A stretch of DNA of 32,587 nt. Origin: an uncultured Ilumatobacter sp. GTDB taxonomy: Bacteria; Actinomycetota; Acidimicrobiia; Acidimicrobiales; Ilumatobacteraceae. The first letter of the stretch is position 1; each line of letters opens with the position of its first letter. Location: NCBI GenBank assembly GCA_937919625.1, contig CALFRK010000040.1:1-32587 (forward strand), written 5' to 3'. Positions 22,883-30,745 of this stretch are shown here, one piece after another. The notes beneath the pieces are model-generated. The model was not told the origin of the DNA and ran no database searches. It was given only the letters and a program-made list of their open reading frames with translations. The translations under genes were made by a program, and so were the position numbers.

Positions 22883-23287
22883 GTGGCTCGGCGTCACCTC
22901 TCGTCGTCCGGCACACGTCGTCGACGCCGCCCGTCGTGCGTGCTGCCGACGGCCCAGGTGGGCGGCGCGGCGCCCGACTACTCGATCGACGAGCTGGCGC
23001 GGATCTACCCGGACGTGATCTTCCGGACGGTCGCGGCGGCGACGGCCGACGCGGACATGCGGTTCTACGACGCCGCAATCGTGTGGCGTCTGCCGTGTGG
23101 CGCGTACGTGTGGACGCCCGCCGACGACTCGCAGGTCGTGTCGGTTGCCGGTCTCGTCCCGCTGTCGCAGCTGTGGATCGCCGAGGCGTACGACCGCCTC
23201 GACCGCGAGTTCGCGGTGGACTCGATCGGCCCGCAGGAAGTGCTGTGGCGCGACTGCGGCGACGGGGAGTGGGAACGTGCTGAGTGA
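22883..23287 (+). CDS. small protein of the mobile element, function unknown
   Basis: 134 aa. GTG 22883 is preceded by AGGAGGA with about 6 nt spacing, the best ribosome-binding site in this region. The gene starts 11 nt after the excisionase-like gene, so it is in the same operon. The N-terminus is very basic (RRHLSSSGTRRRRRPS); the rest is acidic/mixed with DYSIDELARIYPDVIFRTVA, RFYDAAIVWRLPCGAYVWTP and LVPLSQLWIAEAYDRLDREF. No family is recognised. Its position before the relaxase suggests a transfer or maintenance accessory. Confidence 0.65.
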   Translation: MARRHLSSSGTRRRRRPSCVLPTAQVGGAAPDYSIDELARIYPDVIFRTVAAATADADMRFYDAAIVWRLPCGAYVWTPADDSQVVSVAGLVPLSQLWIAEAYDRLDREFAVDSIGPQEVLWRDCGDGEWERAE

Positions 23288-23441
23288 CGTGACCGTCGTC
23301 GAAGGGGCGCTCGGTGTCGCGCCGCTCGTCGCCTTTGCGTGTGTTCGGCCACGTGTTCGTCCGGGTGTACTGCGTGCATCAACCATCGGCGTTGCGCCTG
23401 CCCGGTTCGGCCCCGCTCCGGTTCGACTCCGGGCGCTGTAG
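23277..23441 (+). CDS. possible short overlapping gene
   Basis: 54 aa from GTG 23277, with GGGGAG 8 nt upstream. It overlaps the preceding gene by 11 nt and ends at the TAG 23439-23441. The product (MLSDVTVVEGALGVAPLVAF, then Arg/Pro/Val-rich) matches nothing I know. The good ribosome-binding site and overlap favour translation; the composition does not. Confidence 0.3.
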   Translation: MLSDVTVVEGALGVAPLVAFACVRPRVRPGVLRASTIGVAPARFGPAPVRLRAL

Positions 23442-23582
23442 GTCGGCAATCATGTGTAGTCAGGCTCGTGGGCGCCTCCCGATTTCTGGTCACACACTGG
23501 CACTATCAGTGCAGGGGCGGCGGTTGCGCCACCGTTCGGTGCGGTCGAACCGCACCTGTGCGGGGTCCCGAGAGGCAACGTC
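23442..23582. other. candidate origin of transfer (oriT) upstream of the relaxase
   Basis: This 141-bp non-coding stretch directly before a MobF relaxase contains two inverted repeats. GCACT-ATC-AGTGC lies at 23500-23512. GGTGCGGT-CGA-ACCGCACC lies at 23538-23556, 27 nt before the relaxase start. MobF relaxases nick next to such hairpins, normally beside their own gene. The nick site itself cannot be assigned by eye; CACACACTGG at 23491-23500 is one candidate next to the first hairpin. Confidence 0.45.
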
Positions 23583-26504
23583 GTGGTCGCGTCGGTAGGC
23601 CGGATCACCGCCGGGACGGGCTACGACTACCTCACTCGTGAGGTCGCCACGTCGAAGCATGACTACTACACCGGCGCCGGTGAGACACCGGGCCAGTGGG
23701 CCGGGCGCGGCGCCGTGGTGCTCGGTCTGGCGGGTGAGGTGGACGCCGACGACATGGCTGCGCTGTACGGCCGGTTCGTGGTGCCATCGACCGCGGGCGG
23801 GCGTCGCTTGCCCAGCGGGCGGATGATGCACGAGCAGATTCTTGGCCGCAAGGTGTCGCCGCGCGTGCGTCCTGACGGGACCATTGCCGAGCCGATTGCG
23901 GCGTTCGACGTGACGTTCTCGCCGTCGAAGTCGGTGTCGTTGCTGTGGGCGCTCACGTCGCGTCCGAACGTGCAGGCGGCCGTTCTCGCCGCCCACGACG
24001 AGGCAGTTGCGGTCGCTCTGGAGTACCTCGACCACCACGCAGGGCACACCCGTTCGGGTGCGGGCGGGGTGCGCAAGGTGCACGGGGACGGGTTCGTCAT
24101 CGCCCAGTTCCGTCATCGCACGGCGCGCTCGACAACCCCCGGCGAGCGTGTCGGCGATCCGCAACTGCACTCGCACTGCGCGATCTTGAATCGGGTCCGC
24201 GGGGTCGACGGGAAGTGGCGCACACTCGACTCCAAGGCGATCTACCGACACGCTCACGCAGCCGGGGCGGTGTACGGCGCGCACCTCGAACGGTTCCTGA
24301 CCGAACGGCTCGGCGTGGTCTGGGAGACCCCGGACGGACGCGTTCCGATGCGCGAGATCGCGGGGATACCTGCCGCGTTGCGAGCCCGGTTCTCAACTCG
24401 CCGCGCCGACGTGCTCGCCACCTACGACCGGCTCGAAGCGCAGTGGCGCGACGTCCAGGGCCGCAGCCCGACCACTGCCGAACGGGCCGAGCTTCACCAG
24501 CAGGCGACGCTGCGGTCGCGCAGCCCCAAGGCCGGAGGCGTCTCCGATCTGCACAGCCGATGGCGCGCCGAGTGCAGCGGTGCCGAGCTGGCAGATGTGG
24601 ACGGCGCCGTCGCGAGAGAAACGACGGCCGAGCGGACGGCGGCGGATGGAGGTCGCATCCCATCGGCGAGCGACGAGTTGGCCGGCGCGGTGTTCGACCG
24701 CCTACATCAGCAGCGTTCGTGGTGGACGCGCGCTCACATCGCCCATGAGGTCGCCGACCTGATCGCCGAGTCGACGCTCGAAGCGATCGAGGTGGAGACG
24801 GAACGGATCGCCCAACTCTGTGTCCCGCTCGAGCGCGACGATGACGTCGAGTACGCCGACCACGACGCCTCCAAGCTCACCTCGACGACGATCCTCGACG
24901 CCGAGCACAGGGTGCTGACCGCCGCCGGCAACACCACGACCGTTGTGGTCCCGGCCAAGCCTGCTGCCGAACTCGGCGACGACCAAGCCGCCGCCGTGCG
25001 CGCACTGTGCGCCGGCGACCGCCAGGTGCAGACTGTGGTCGGCCCGGCCGGCGCCGGCAAGACGACGATGCTGCGCTCCGTCGCCGACTCGTGGGCGGCC
25101 GCCGACCGCGAGGTGACCGTGCTCGCGTTGTCGGCCGCGGCGGGCCGGGTGGTCACGAACGAAACCGGCCTGCCTGCCCACACGATCGCCTCATGGCGCA
25201 TCGGCCAGGTCGTCCTGCCTCGCGGTGGCTTGGTGATCGTCGACGAAGCATCGATGGTGCCGACCCTGACGCTCGACCAACTCGTCCGAGTCGCGAGCGC
25301 CCGCAACACCCGCGTGGCGTTGCTCGGCGACTACGCCCAGATGGGCTCGCCCGAAGCGGGGGGTTTGCTGCGCGACTTGGCCGCCAAGCCGAGCGCGGTC
25401 GAACTCGTCGCCGTGCGCCGCTTCCGGGAGGAGTGGGAGCGCACGGCATCGAAGCGACTCCGGGCTCACGATCCCAAGGTCGCAGCCGAGTACGAGCAGC
25501 GTGGGCGGATCGTCGGAACGCTCGCCACGCAGGCCACCGTGTCGGTATGTGACGCCTGGTTCGCCGACAACGTCGACGGCCTCGACAGCGTGATCGTCGT
25601 CGAAACCGAAGCTGCCGCGGCAGCACTGTCCGGCCGCTGCCAGGAGCTGCTGCGGGTCGGTGATCGGCTCGGCGAACGCGTCGCCGACGCGTGCGGCGAC
25701 GGCAACCCGCTCCATCTCGGCGACATGATCCAGACCCGCCGCAACACCCGCGAACTCGCCACCAGCGACCGCACCCGTGTCCTGAACCGCGACGTGTGGC
25801 GCATCACCGGACGCTCCGCCAACGGCGAGATCCAGGCGGTCAGTCTGACCCGCCGGGCCACTGTGACGCTCACTCGTGAGTACGTCACCGCCGACGTGGT
25901 GCTGGCCTACGCCACCACGATCGCTGGCGCCCAGGGCCGAACCACCGACACCGGTCACGTTGTCGTGACGCCGCGCACGTCGAGCGCTGCCGTCTACGTC
26001 GGTATGACCCGAGGACGACGCCGCAACACCGCCCACGTCATCACCGACGGCCACGACCACGCCGAACTCGATCTCGGCGATCGCACCGCGACTCAGGCGT
26101 TCGCCGACGCGATCACGCGGACCGGCGACGGTCAACGCTCCGCCCACAGCGTCCGCGCCGACTGGAAGATTGGCACGCCAGCACGCCAAGCCGGTCGCGC
26201 TGACGACCGTCGCACCCGAGCAGCGGAAGACTGGTGGGAGCGAGTCCGACCCCAACTTCCACCCGCCGTCGCGACCGCTCTCAACGGCCACGACCACGAA
26301 GTGATCGCCGCCCTCGCTCACAGCACCAGCGATCACTACCGCCGCCAGTCGGTACGCGTTGCGATTCGCTCAACCCGTTGGGACCACCCCAACGCTGGCC
26401 GGAACTTCGTCCGTAGGCTCGCTGCGATAACACGGCCCGCGACACAGAGTCTGTTGCCGGGCTTGTCGTACCACCGGTACGGCGGCCCTGAGTACGGTCG
26501 ATAG
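23583..26504 (+). CDS. MobF-family conjugative relaxase-helicase (TrwC/TraA-like)
   Basis: 973 aa, GTG start with GAGAGG upstream. The N-terminal relaxase domain has the catalytic tyrosines (TAGTGYDYLTRE, Y14 and Y16; later HDYYTG) and the metal-binding His motif DPQLHSHCAILNR (about residue 197), preceded by AFDVTFSPSKSVSLLWAL, the MobF signature. The C-terminal RecD-like helicase has Walker A GPAGAGKTTML (about 487), Walker B LVIVDEASMV (about 553), LLGDYAQMGSPEAGGLL and the C-terminal YVGMTRGRRRNTAHV. The protein nicks oriT, stays bound to the strand, and unwinds it for transfer. No T4CP or T4SS genes are visible, so the element probably relies on helper machinery or on genes outside the window. 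Confidence 0.92.
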   Translation: MVASVGRITAGTGYDYLTREVATSKHDYYTGAGETPGQWAGRGAVVLGLAGEVDADDMAALYGRFVVPSTAGGRRLPSGRMMHEQILGRKVSPRVRPDGTIAEPIAAFDVTFSPSKSVSLLWALTSRPNVQAAVLAAHDEAVAVALEYLDHHAGHTRSGAGGVRKVHGDGFVIAQFRHRTARSTTPGERVGDPQLHSHCAILNRVRGVDGKWRTLDSKAIYRHAHAAGAVYGAHLERFLTERLGVVWETPDGRVPMREIAGIPAALRARFSTRRADVLATYDRLEAQWRDVQGRSPTTAERAELHQQATLRSRSPKAGGVSDLHSRWRAECSGAELADVDGAVARETTAERTAADGGRIPSASDELAGAVFDRLHQQRSWWTRAHIAHEVADLIAESTLEAIEVETERIAQLCVPLERDDDVEYADHDASKLTSTTILDAEHRVLTAAGNTTTVVVPAKPAAELGDDQAAAVRALCAGDRQVQTVVGPAGAGKTTMLRSVADSWAAADREVTVLALSAAAGRVVTNETGLPAHTIASWRIGQVVLPRGGLVIVDEASMVPTLTLDQLVRVASARNTRVALLGDYAQMGSPEAGGLLRDLAAKPSAVELVAVRRFREEWERTASKRLRAHDPKVAAEYEQRGRIVGTLATQATVSVCDAWFADNVDGLDSVIVVETEAAAAALSGRCQELLRVGDRLGERVADACGDGNPLHLGDMIQTRRNTRELATSDRTRVLNRDVWRITGRSANGEIQAVSLTRRATVTLTREYVTADVVLAYATTIAGAQGRTTDTGHVVVTPRTSSAAVYVGMTRGRRRNTAHVITDGHDHAELDLGDRTATQAFADAITRTGDGQRSAHSVRADWKIGTPARQAGRADDRRTRAAEDWWERVRPQLPPAVATALNGHDHEVIAALAHSTSDHYRRQSVRVAIRSTRWDHPNAGRNFVRRLAAITRPATQSLLPGLSYHRYGGPEYGR

Positions 26505-26573
26505 GCAGCGGGCGGACGCCCACCGTGTACGACCAGGGCGGGTCTTCATCGCAGTGCCCGCCCAACTGTGGGA

Positions 26574-26590
26574 CACCCCACCGTGGGGTG
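26574..26590. terminator. short GC hairpin after the relaxase
   Basis: CACCCCA-CCG-TGGGGTG is a perfect 7-bp inverted repeat 70 nt after the relaxase stop. No T-run follows. It could be a terminator or a protein site. The surrounding 26505-26738 otherwise shows no convincing gene; a GTG-start frame from 26525 has no ribosome-binding site and runs into the opposite-strand gene. Confidence 0.4.
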
Positions 26591-26738
26591 ACCGTCGTGG
26601 TCGGCCCGACGCGCACCGTTGACAACGACGAGTTCCGTGACCCTTCGCGTCCGTTCACCAGCGCATTGTCCGACTACGCCGTCGCCATGTCGCGCCACCC
26701 CGACAGTCATGGGCACCCAGGATCGAGTGGGGAGCCCG

Positions 26739-27914
26739 TCACCAATGTAGCGATGACCACGCCGGCGAGAATCCGAACCCAGTGGTCATTTCGTTCTCTC
26801 CCATGTGCATGCGGCTCAGTCGGTCCAACGGATTCGAGTAGTAACCCACCTCAGCAGGCGAGATCGTCGCCGGAGTGAACGTCGGCTGTTCTCCTTTCAG
26901 GAGCAGCGGATGTGCCCGCCGGTTGGCTTCCTCGTAGAAGTCGAACGGCTGGGGGGATCCGCCGAGGAACCAGAAGTGGTCGACGATCCGACTGACCTCG
27001 GTGAGCTGCTGGGTGAGCGACTGATCGAGCGGAGTGAGGAGCTGTGGTCGCCGTTCGATGTAGGTACTCCACGTATGGGCCTCGGCGACCGCGATGACGA
27101 TCGCGTAGAGCAGCACGAGTTCGCCAAGCACATGGTCTACTGGTGGGCCACCGGGCCGAGCGAGAGCGCCGCCGTTGCGCCGGCCGGTGGTGCTGTGGGC
27201 GAATGCGCTCAGGAACGCATAGTGCAGCTGCAGCTGGACCAGATCTGCAGCTGTCACCAGGCCGCTCAACTGCAGGTTCCACAGCATCGAACTCCACTTC
27301 AGGAACGATCCGTAGACCGCCTGGTTGCGGCGCGCCCAGCTCTCGAGGTCCTCGATAGAGCTGAACGGTCGGGCGATCGCCGCCTGCAGGTCCGGGTGCC
27401 CCAGGAACGCGTCGTAGTGTTCGAACGCCGCCCAGTACGGTGAGATCTGCTCCTCGACGATCCCAGCGTCGGAAGTCACGTTGTGGCCGTTTCGCACGAC
27501 TTTGAGGCCGCGCCCGTCCCTGGTGCGCTCAATCGATGCGACGTCGCGAGTCCACTGCTCGGTACCCGCGGCGAAGTCGGCTTCCCATTGGTCGATCTGG
27601 GCGACATCCGGCGGACGGATGGTCTCCTCGTAGCGGTCGGAGAGTAGGAGTAGTCGATCGAGCAGGTGATGTTCGAGTCCGGTTCTTGTCAGCGCTAATG
27701 CCGAGAAGTAGGAACCGGAGTCGGCCACGAGCATCGCGCTACGCAAATGCCGCTCGAGTGCCTCGGTGCGCTCGGTGAAGTCGATGTGATGCATCCAAAC
27801 GCTGTTGCCCCGTGCCGGCTGGACCTGCGCCGACCAGTCCCGCAGCATGCCGAGGATGCGCACCGCGGTGGCGGTCAAGGTCGGGTGCTCGGCACGCAGC
27901 TGAGGAAACTCCAC
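26739..27914 (-). CDS. 391-aa protein of unknown function
   Basis: GTG start at 27914; no clear ribosome-binding site. The protein is soluble and predicted mostly helical: TEALERHLRSAMLVADSGSY and FSALALTRTGLEHHLLDRLL near the N-terminus, EDLESWARRNQAVYGSFLKW in the middle, and DLVQLQLHYAFLSAFAHSTT, LVLLYAIVIAVAEAHTWSTY and SRIVDHFWFLGGSPQPFDFY toward the C-terminus. A conserved-looking R-x-x-L-E-H-H and an S-A-F-A-H-S motif are reminiscent of DUF5677-like helical proteins, but I cannot assign the family. It lies between the relaxase and an IS110 element, so it is probable accessory cargo. A single protein is intact over the full length. Confidence 0.7.
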   Translation of the reverse strand: MEFPQLRAEHPTLTATAVRILGMLRDWSAQVQPARGNSVWMHHIDFTERTEALERHLRSAMLVADSGSYFSALALTRTGLEHHLLDRLLLLSDRYEETIRPPDVAQIDQWEADFAAGTEQWTRDVASIERTRDGRGLKVVRNGHNVTSDAGIVEEQISPYWAAFEHYDAFLGHPDLQAAIARPFSSIEDLESWARRNQAVYGSFLKWSSMLWNLQLSGLVTAADLVQLQLHYAFLSAFAHSTTGRRNGGALARPGGPPVDHVLGELVLLYAIVIAVAEAHTWSTYIERRPQLLTPLDQSLTQQLTEVSRIVDHFWFLGGSPQPFDFYEEANRRAHPLLLKGEQPTFTPATISPAEVGYYSNPLDRLSRMHMGENEMTTGFGFSPAWSSLHW

Positions 27915-28050
27915 GATGGAAGTGTCGCACCGTCCGGAACCGGGCTCGCACCAATGTCCGCTGTTTGCGGCTCGGCTGCTCCGACCTCGATAAAGGCAAG
28001 ATCGTCAAAGCCAGCCGGGACTATGCGAGTGCTCGACTTGGTTCGATATG

Positions 28051-29207
28051 AAGCTCCTATTGTCTGTCAAGGGCTTCTTTGGTCGGGTTGAGGTCGCGGT
28101 AGATCTCGCGTGCGACGTAGCGCTTCAAGCAGCGCATGATCTCTCGTTTGCTCTTGCCTTCGGCGGTGCGACGCTCGACGTAAGCCCGGGTTCGAGGTTC
28201 CTTCGCCATGCGGACGAGCACGATCCGCCACAGTGCTTCGTTGGCTTGGCGATTGCCGCGAGGGTTCAGCCTTTTGCGGGTGACGAGCCCAGAGGACGCG
28301 TCGATCGGTGCGCTCCCGCAGAGGTGAGCGAAGCTCGATTCGCTCTGTAGCCGTTCCGGGTTGTCGCCGGCTGCGACGAGAAGCGTGGCGGCGGTGTCGA
28401 CTCCGACACCGAGACGGGCGACCAGGTTCGGTGCGGTGGCAGTGACGAGAGGGCCGAGGAGGTCGTTGACGCGTTTGATCTCGGCGTTCAAGGACTGGAC
28501 TCGTCGAGCGAGTTCGCGCAACGCGAATTTCGTTGCTCCTTCGACGGTGGTCGGATCCGATGGCCGAAGTCGAGCGGCGTTTCTGACGAGCTTGGCGATG
28601 GTGACACCTCGGAATGCGTCGCGAAGTTCGTCGGGTGCGGTCACGATCAGAGCGCGCATTTGATTGATCGCGCCGGTGCGGTCGCGTGTTGCGGACTTGC
28701 GGACCATTCTCAAGGCTCGTATGGCTTCCACGCTGCCGGTCCCCGACTTCGGCAAGGCGGTCGCCTTTCCGGACTGGGCGGCACGAGCGGCGGCGATCGC
28801 GTCGACGGGGTCCGACTTGCCGTGGCTGCGCCGTGCTTGGCGGTCGCCGCAAGCAACCTCGATCACGACGAGTTTGTGTCGGTGAAGGAACCGGGTGAGC
28901 CCGGCGCCGTAGGTGCCGGTTCCCTCGACGCCGACTCGATCGACGGCGCCGAACGACTCGAGCCAATCGAGCATGCTTCGGTGGCCCGCCGGTGTCGTCG
29001 TGAACTCACGCACGCCGAGTTGGGCGCCTCGATGGTCGAGCGCTGCAACCATGTGGGTGTCGCGGTGGGTGTCGACGCCGCCGGTGACCCGGACGTCGTC
29101 AATGGATGTGATCGTCATGTCGATTCTCCTCGTTGATGTGGTGTGGTTGGTCACATCAGCTGAGAGGTCGGACAGGACAGGGATGAGCCGTTGGGACAAG
29201 CTCCTAT
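28051..29207 (-). mobile_element. IS110-family insertion sequence
   Basis: One transposase gene is bounded by the same 10-bp sequence on both sides: AAGCTCCTAT at 28051-28060 and 29198-29207 (ATAGGAGCTT on the coding strand). IS110 elements lack terminal inverted repeats and target-site duplications of the usual kind, but carry a shared core at both junctions. This 1.15-kb interval is therefore the minimal element. The 5' non-coding end may extend to about 29300 if a bridge RNA of usual size is encoded. Confidence 0.65.
28057..29118 (-). CDS. IS110-family transposase / DEDD recombinase
   Basis: 353 aa from ATG 29118, preceded by GAGGAG with 8 nt spacing; the frame is open to 29199 but without a better start. 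The RuvC-like N-terminal domain has the DEDD tetrad: D16 (GGVDTHRDTH), E65 (GVEGTGTYG), D103 and D106 (GKSDPVDAIAAA). The C-terminal Tnp domain has LCGSAPIDASSGLVTRKRLN, GNRQANEALWRIVLVRM and the end RCLKRYVAREIYRDL; the serine of PIDASSG is the likely catalytic nucleophile. IS110 recombinases insert the element at sites specified by a bridge RNA made from the non-coding end. The TAG stop falls inside the 10-bp junction repeat. The gene appears complete. Confidence 0.9.
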   Translation of the reverse strand: MTITSIDDVRVTGGVDTHRDTHMVAALDHRGAQLGVREFTTTPAGHRSMLDWLESFGAVDRVGVEGTGTYGAGLTRFLHRHKLVVIEVACGDRQARRSHGKSDPVDAIAAARAAQSGKATALPKSGTGSVEAIRALRMVRKSATRDRTGAINQMRALIVTAPDELRDAFRGVTIAKLVRNAARLRPSDPTTVEGATKFALRELARRVQSLNAEIKRVNDLLGPLVTATAPNLVARLGVGVDTAATLLVAAGDNPERLQSESSFAHLCGSAPIDASSGLVTRKRLNPRGNRQANEALWRIVLVRMAKEPRTRAYVERRTAEGKSKREIMRCLKRYVAREIYRDLNPTKEALDRQ

Positions 29208-29529
29208 GAGGTCACGTTCACCCAGCTGCTGTGCCAGGTGGGTCCTCGTCGTCGGTCGACAGTTCATATCCAAGGCAGCCGAAGCGCCGAACCGTGATAC
29301 GGGTCAGACCGAACCCAAGAACCCACCCGACACCCTCACCGATCCGAAGCTCGACAAGGCAGATGAGCAACCGTTCACATCATCCCTGCCCGTGATAGTG
29401 CTGCGTCACGCTTGGGCCGATACAGCGTGGCCAGCGCGTGTGCGGAGGCGTGATTCTGGGCGTTGTTATGTGCAGGGTTGAGGGAAGCGCGCAGAGTGCT
29501 CGTGGGACACGGTCGCGCCTGGCGGTTGA
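29208..29529. other. 322-bp stretch with no assignable gene
   Basis: It lies between the IS110 junction and the PQQ-like gene. Short minus-strand frames exist (one ends in a Pro-Lys-Arg-Asp-rich peptide), but none shows a domain or good start. Part of it may be the non-coding end of the IS110 element, if its bridge RNA extends past the junction repeat. Confidence 0.35.
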
Positions 29530-30597
29530 TCAGTCTCGGTATGGCTGTTCGGCACGGCCGACGGCCACGGCGGTGTCGGACGATCCGGTCTCGATGAACC
29601 AGAACGTGCCCGCCTGGTCGTAGCTGCCACCCTGGCCGGCGCTCGGCAACTCGGTAACCCACGACTCGGTTCCGGTCGCTACATCGATAGCGTGCAGGTT
29701 GGTTCCGACAGGTACCGCGATCACGTCGTCGGAGATCTGAGCGATCAGGTGCGGCGTGCCAGGCAACTCGCGTTGCCACAGCGGGTCGCCGGTCGCCGCG
29801 GCGTACGCGCTCAGGACCGTCTGGGCGCTCCCCGTCACCTCACCCGTACCCGCGGTCTGGTCCAACACGACAACGATCGGCCCGTCCGGGCCGGCAACGA
29901 GTGCGGCGACGAACCCGGGGACGCTGGCTTCCCAGACGGCCGAGCCGTCGCGTGACACCGACACCACGATCGTTTGTCGAGCCGACCCGCCGCTCGAGGT
30001 GGACAGTTCGAGGCCATCGGCCTCCGTCGGTGGTAAGCCGATGCCGAACGACACCGCATCCGATGCAACGTGATCAACGTTGGACACTTCGTCGCCGGTG
30101 GTCGGGTCGAGCACCATGATCGGCGTGTCGGAAACGGACCCGTCGAGCACCCACAGCAGACCGCCGCCGCGCAAGGTCGCCTCGGGAGCGTTCAACGCTT
30201 GTCGCCAGCGCACTTCGCCAGTCGCCGGGTCGAGGCCCACCACGGCGTCGCCGGACAGTGCGCCAACGATTGGTCCCGCTGCCGCGAGACCGCCGAAGAA
30301 CTCCCCGGTGCCCGGATCGAGTTCAACACACCAGGCGATTTGACCGGTGTCGATAGCGACACCGCGCACCACGTGTTCGACGGAACTGACGACGGCGACG
30401 TCGTCGAACACCGCTGCGCCATCTGGCGACCCAACGGGCAGCGTCCAGCGTTGTTCGCCCGAGTCGACATCGAAGCCCACTATTCCGCCTGGCCCACTCG
30501 CGCCTTCCTCGCAGCCACGATCGGCAACCTCGTCACCCCCACATCCGACCAACACGAGAACCGCGACCCATGCCAATAGAGCGGGTCGACCAACCAT
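29530..30597 (-). CDS. PQQ-like beta-propeller lipoprotein
   Basis: 355 aa. The N-terminus is a lipoprotein signal (ALLAWVAVLVLVGCGG) with Cys19 in a lipobox. The mature part has repeated blades of the PQQ/quinoprotein-like propeller: GGIVGFDVDSGEQRWTLPVG, GVAIDTGQIAWCVELDPGTG, VVGLDPATGEVRWRQAL, VLSAYAAATGDPLWQRELPG and LHAIDVATGTESWVTELP, each with the xxD-x-x-TG-x-x-x-W signature. It would be anchored on the outside of the membrane. Such proteins serve as BamB-like scaffolds or sensors or bind ligands; PQQ binding is not implied. It is a single gene, next to the repeat-bearing intergenic region at 30598-30745. Confidence 0.83.
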   Translation of the reverse strand: MVGRPALLAWVAVLVLVGCGGDEVADRGCEEGASGPGGIVGFDVDSGEQRWTLPVGSPDGAAVFDDVAVVSSVEHVVRGVAIDTGQIAWCVELDPGTGEFFGGLAAAGPIVGALSGDAVVGLDPATGEVRWRQALNAPEATLRGGGLLWVLDGSVSDTPIMVLDPTTGDEVSNVDHVASDAVSFGIGLPPTEADGLELSTSSGGSARQTIVVSVSRDGSAVWEASVPGFVAALVAGPDGPIVVVLDQTAGTGEVTGSAQTVLSAYAAATGDPLWQRELPGTPHLIAQISDDVIAVPVGTNLHAIDVATGTESWVTELPSAGQGGSYDQAGTFWFIETGSSDTAVAVGRAEQPYRD

Positions 30598-30656
30598 CCG
30601 ACCAGCATGACCTCCGAAGCAACCGACGTCCAGGCCCCGGTTCGGCGTTGGCCGTC

Positions 30657-30688
30657 GGGATTATGCAGTGTGCGGCTTGGGCCGGAGT
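30657..30688 (+). repeat. dispersed intergenic repeat, copy 2
   Basis: GGGATTATGCAGTGTGCGGC followed by TTGGGCCGGAGT matches the minus strand of 16971-17002 at 31 of 32 positions. It lies between the PQQ-like gene and the transglutaminase-like gene. Confidence 0.8.
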
Positions 30689-30714
30689 GTGGCGCGGCCT
30701 CACCGTGGTGGACG

Positions 30715-30741
30715 GGATTACCGAGCGCGGATTATGCGCTG
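30715..30741 (+). repeat. dispersed intergenic repeat, second box
   Basis: GGATTACCGAGCG then CGGATTATGCGCTG matches the minus strand of 18647-18673 at 24 of 27 positions. It also resembles the box at 30657 in its GGATTAnnnnGTG core, so this intergenic region holds two related boxes 57 nt apart. It overlaps the sequence just after the transglutaminase-like stop codon. Confidence 0.7.
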
Positions 30742-30745
30742 TGGG

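Noticed and set aside
25191-26336. 381-aa minus-strand open frame inside the relaxase gene
   Set aside because: It is antisense to conserved helicase motifs; a Gly/Val/Asp-rich shadow frame.
26525-26878. 117-aa plus-strand open frame after the relaxase
   Set aside because: No ribosome-binding site or domain, and its second half overlaps the opposite-strand 391-aa gene; kept only as a note on the gap.
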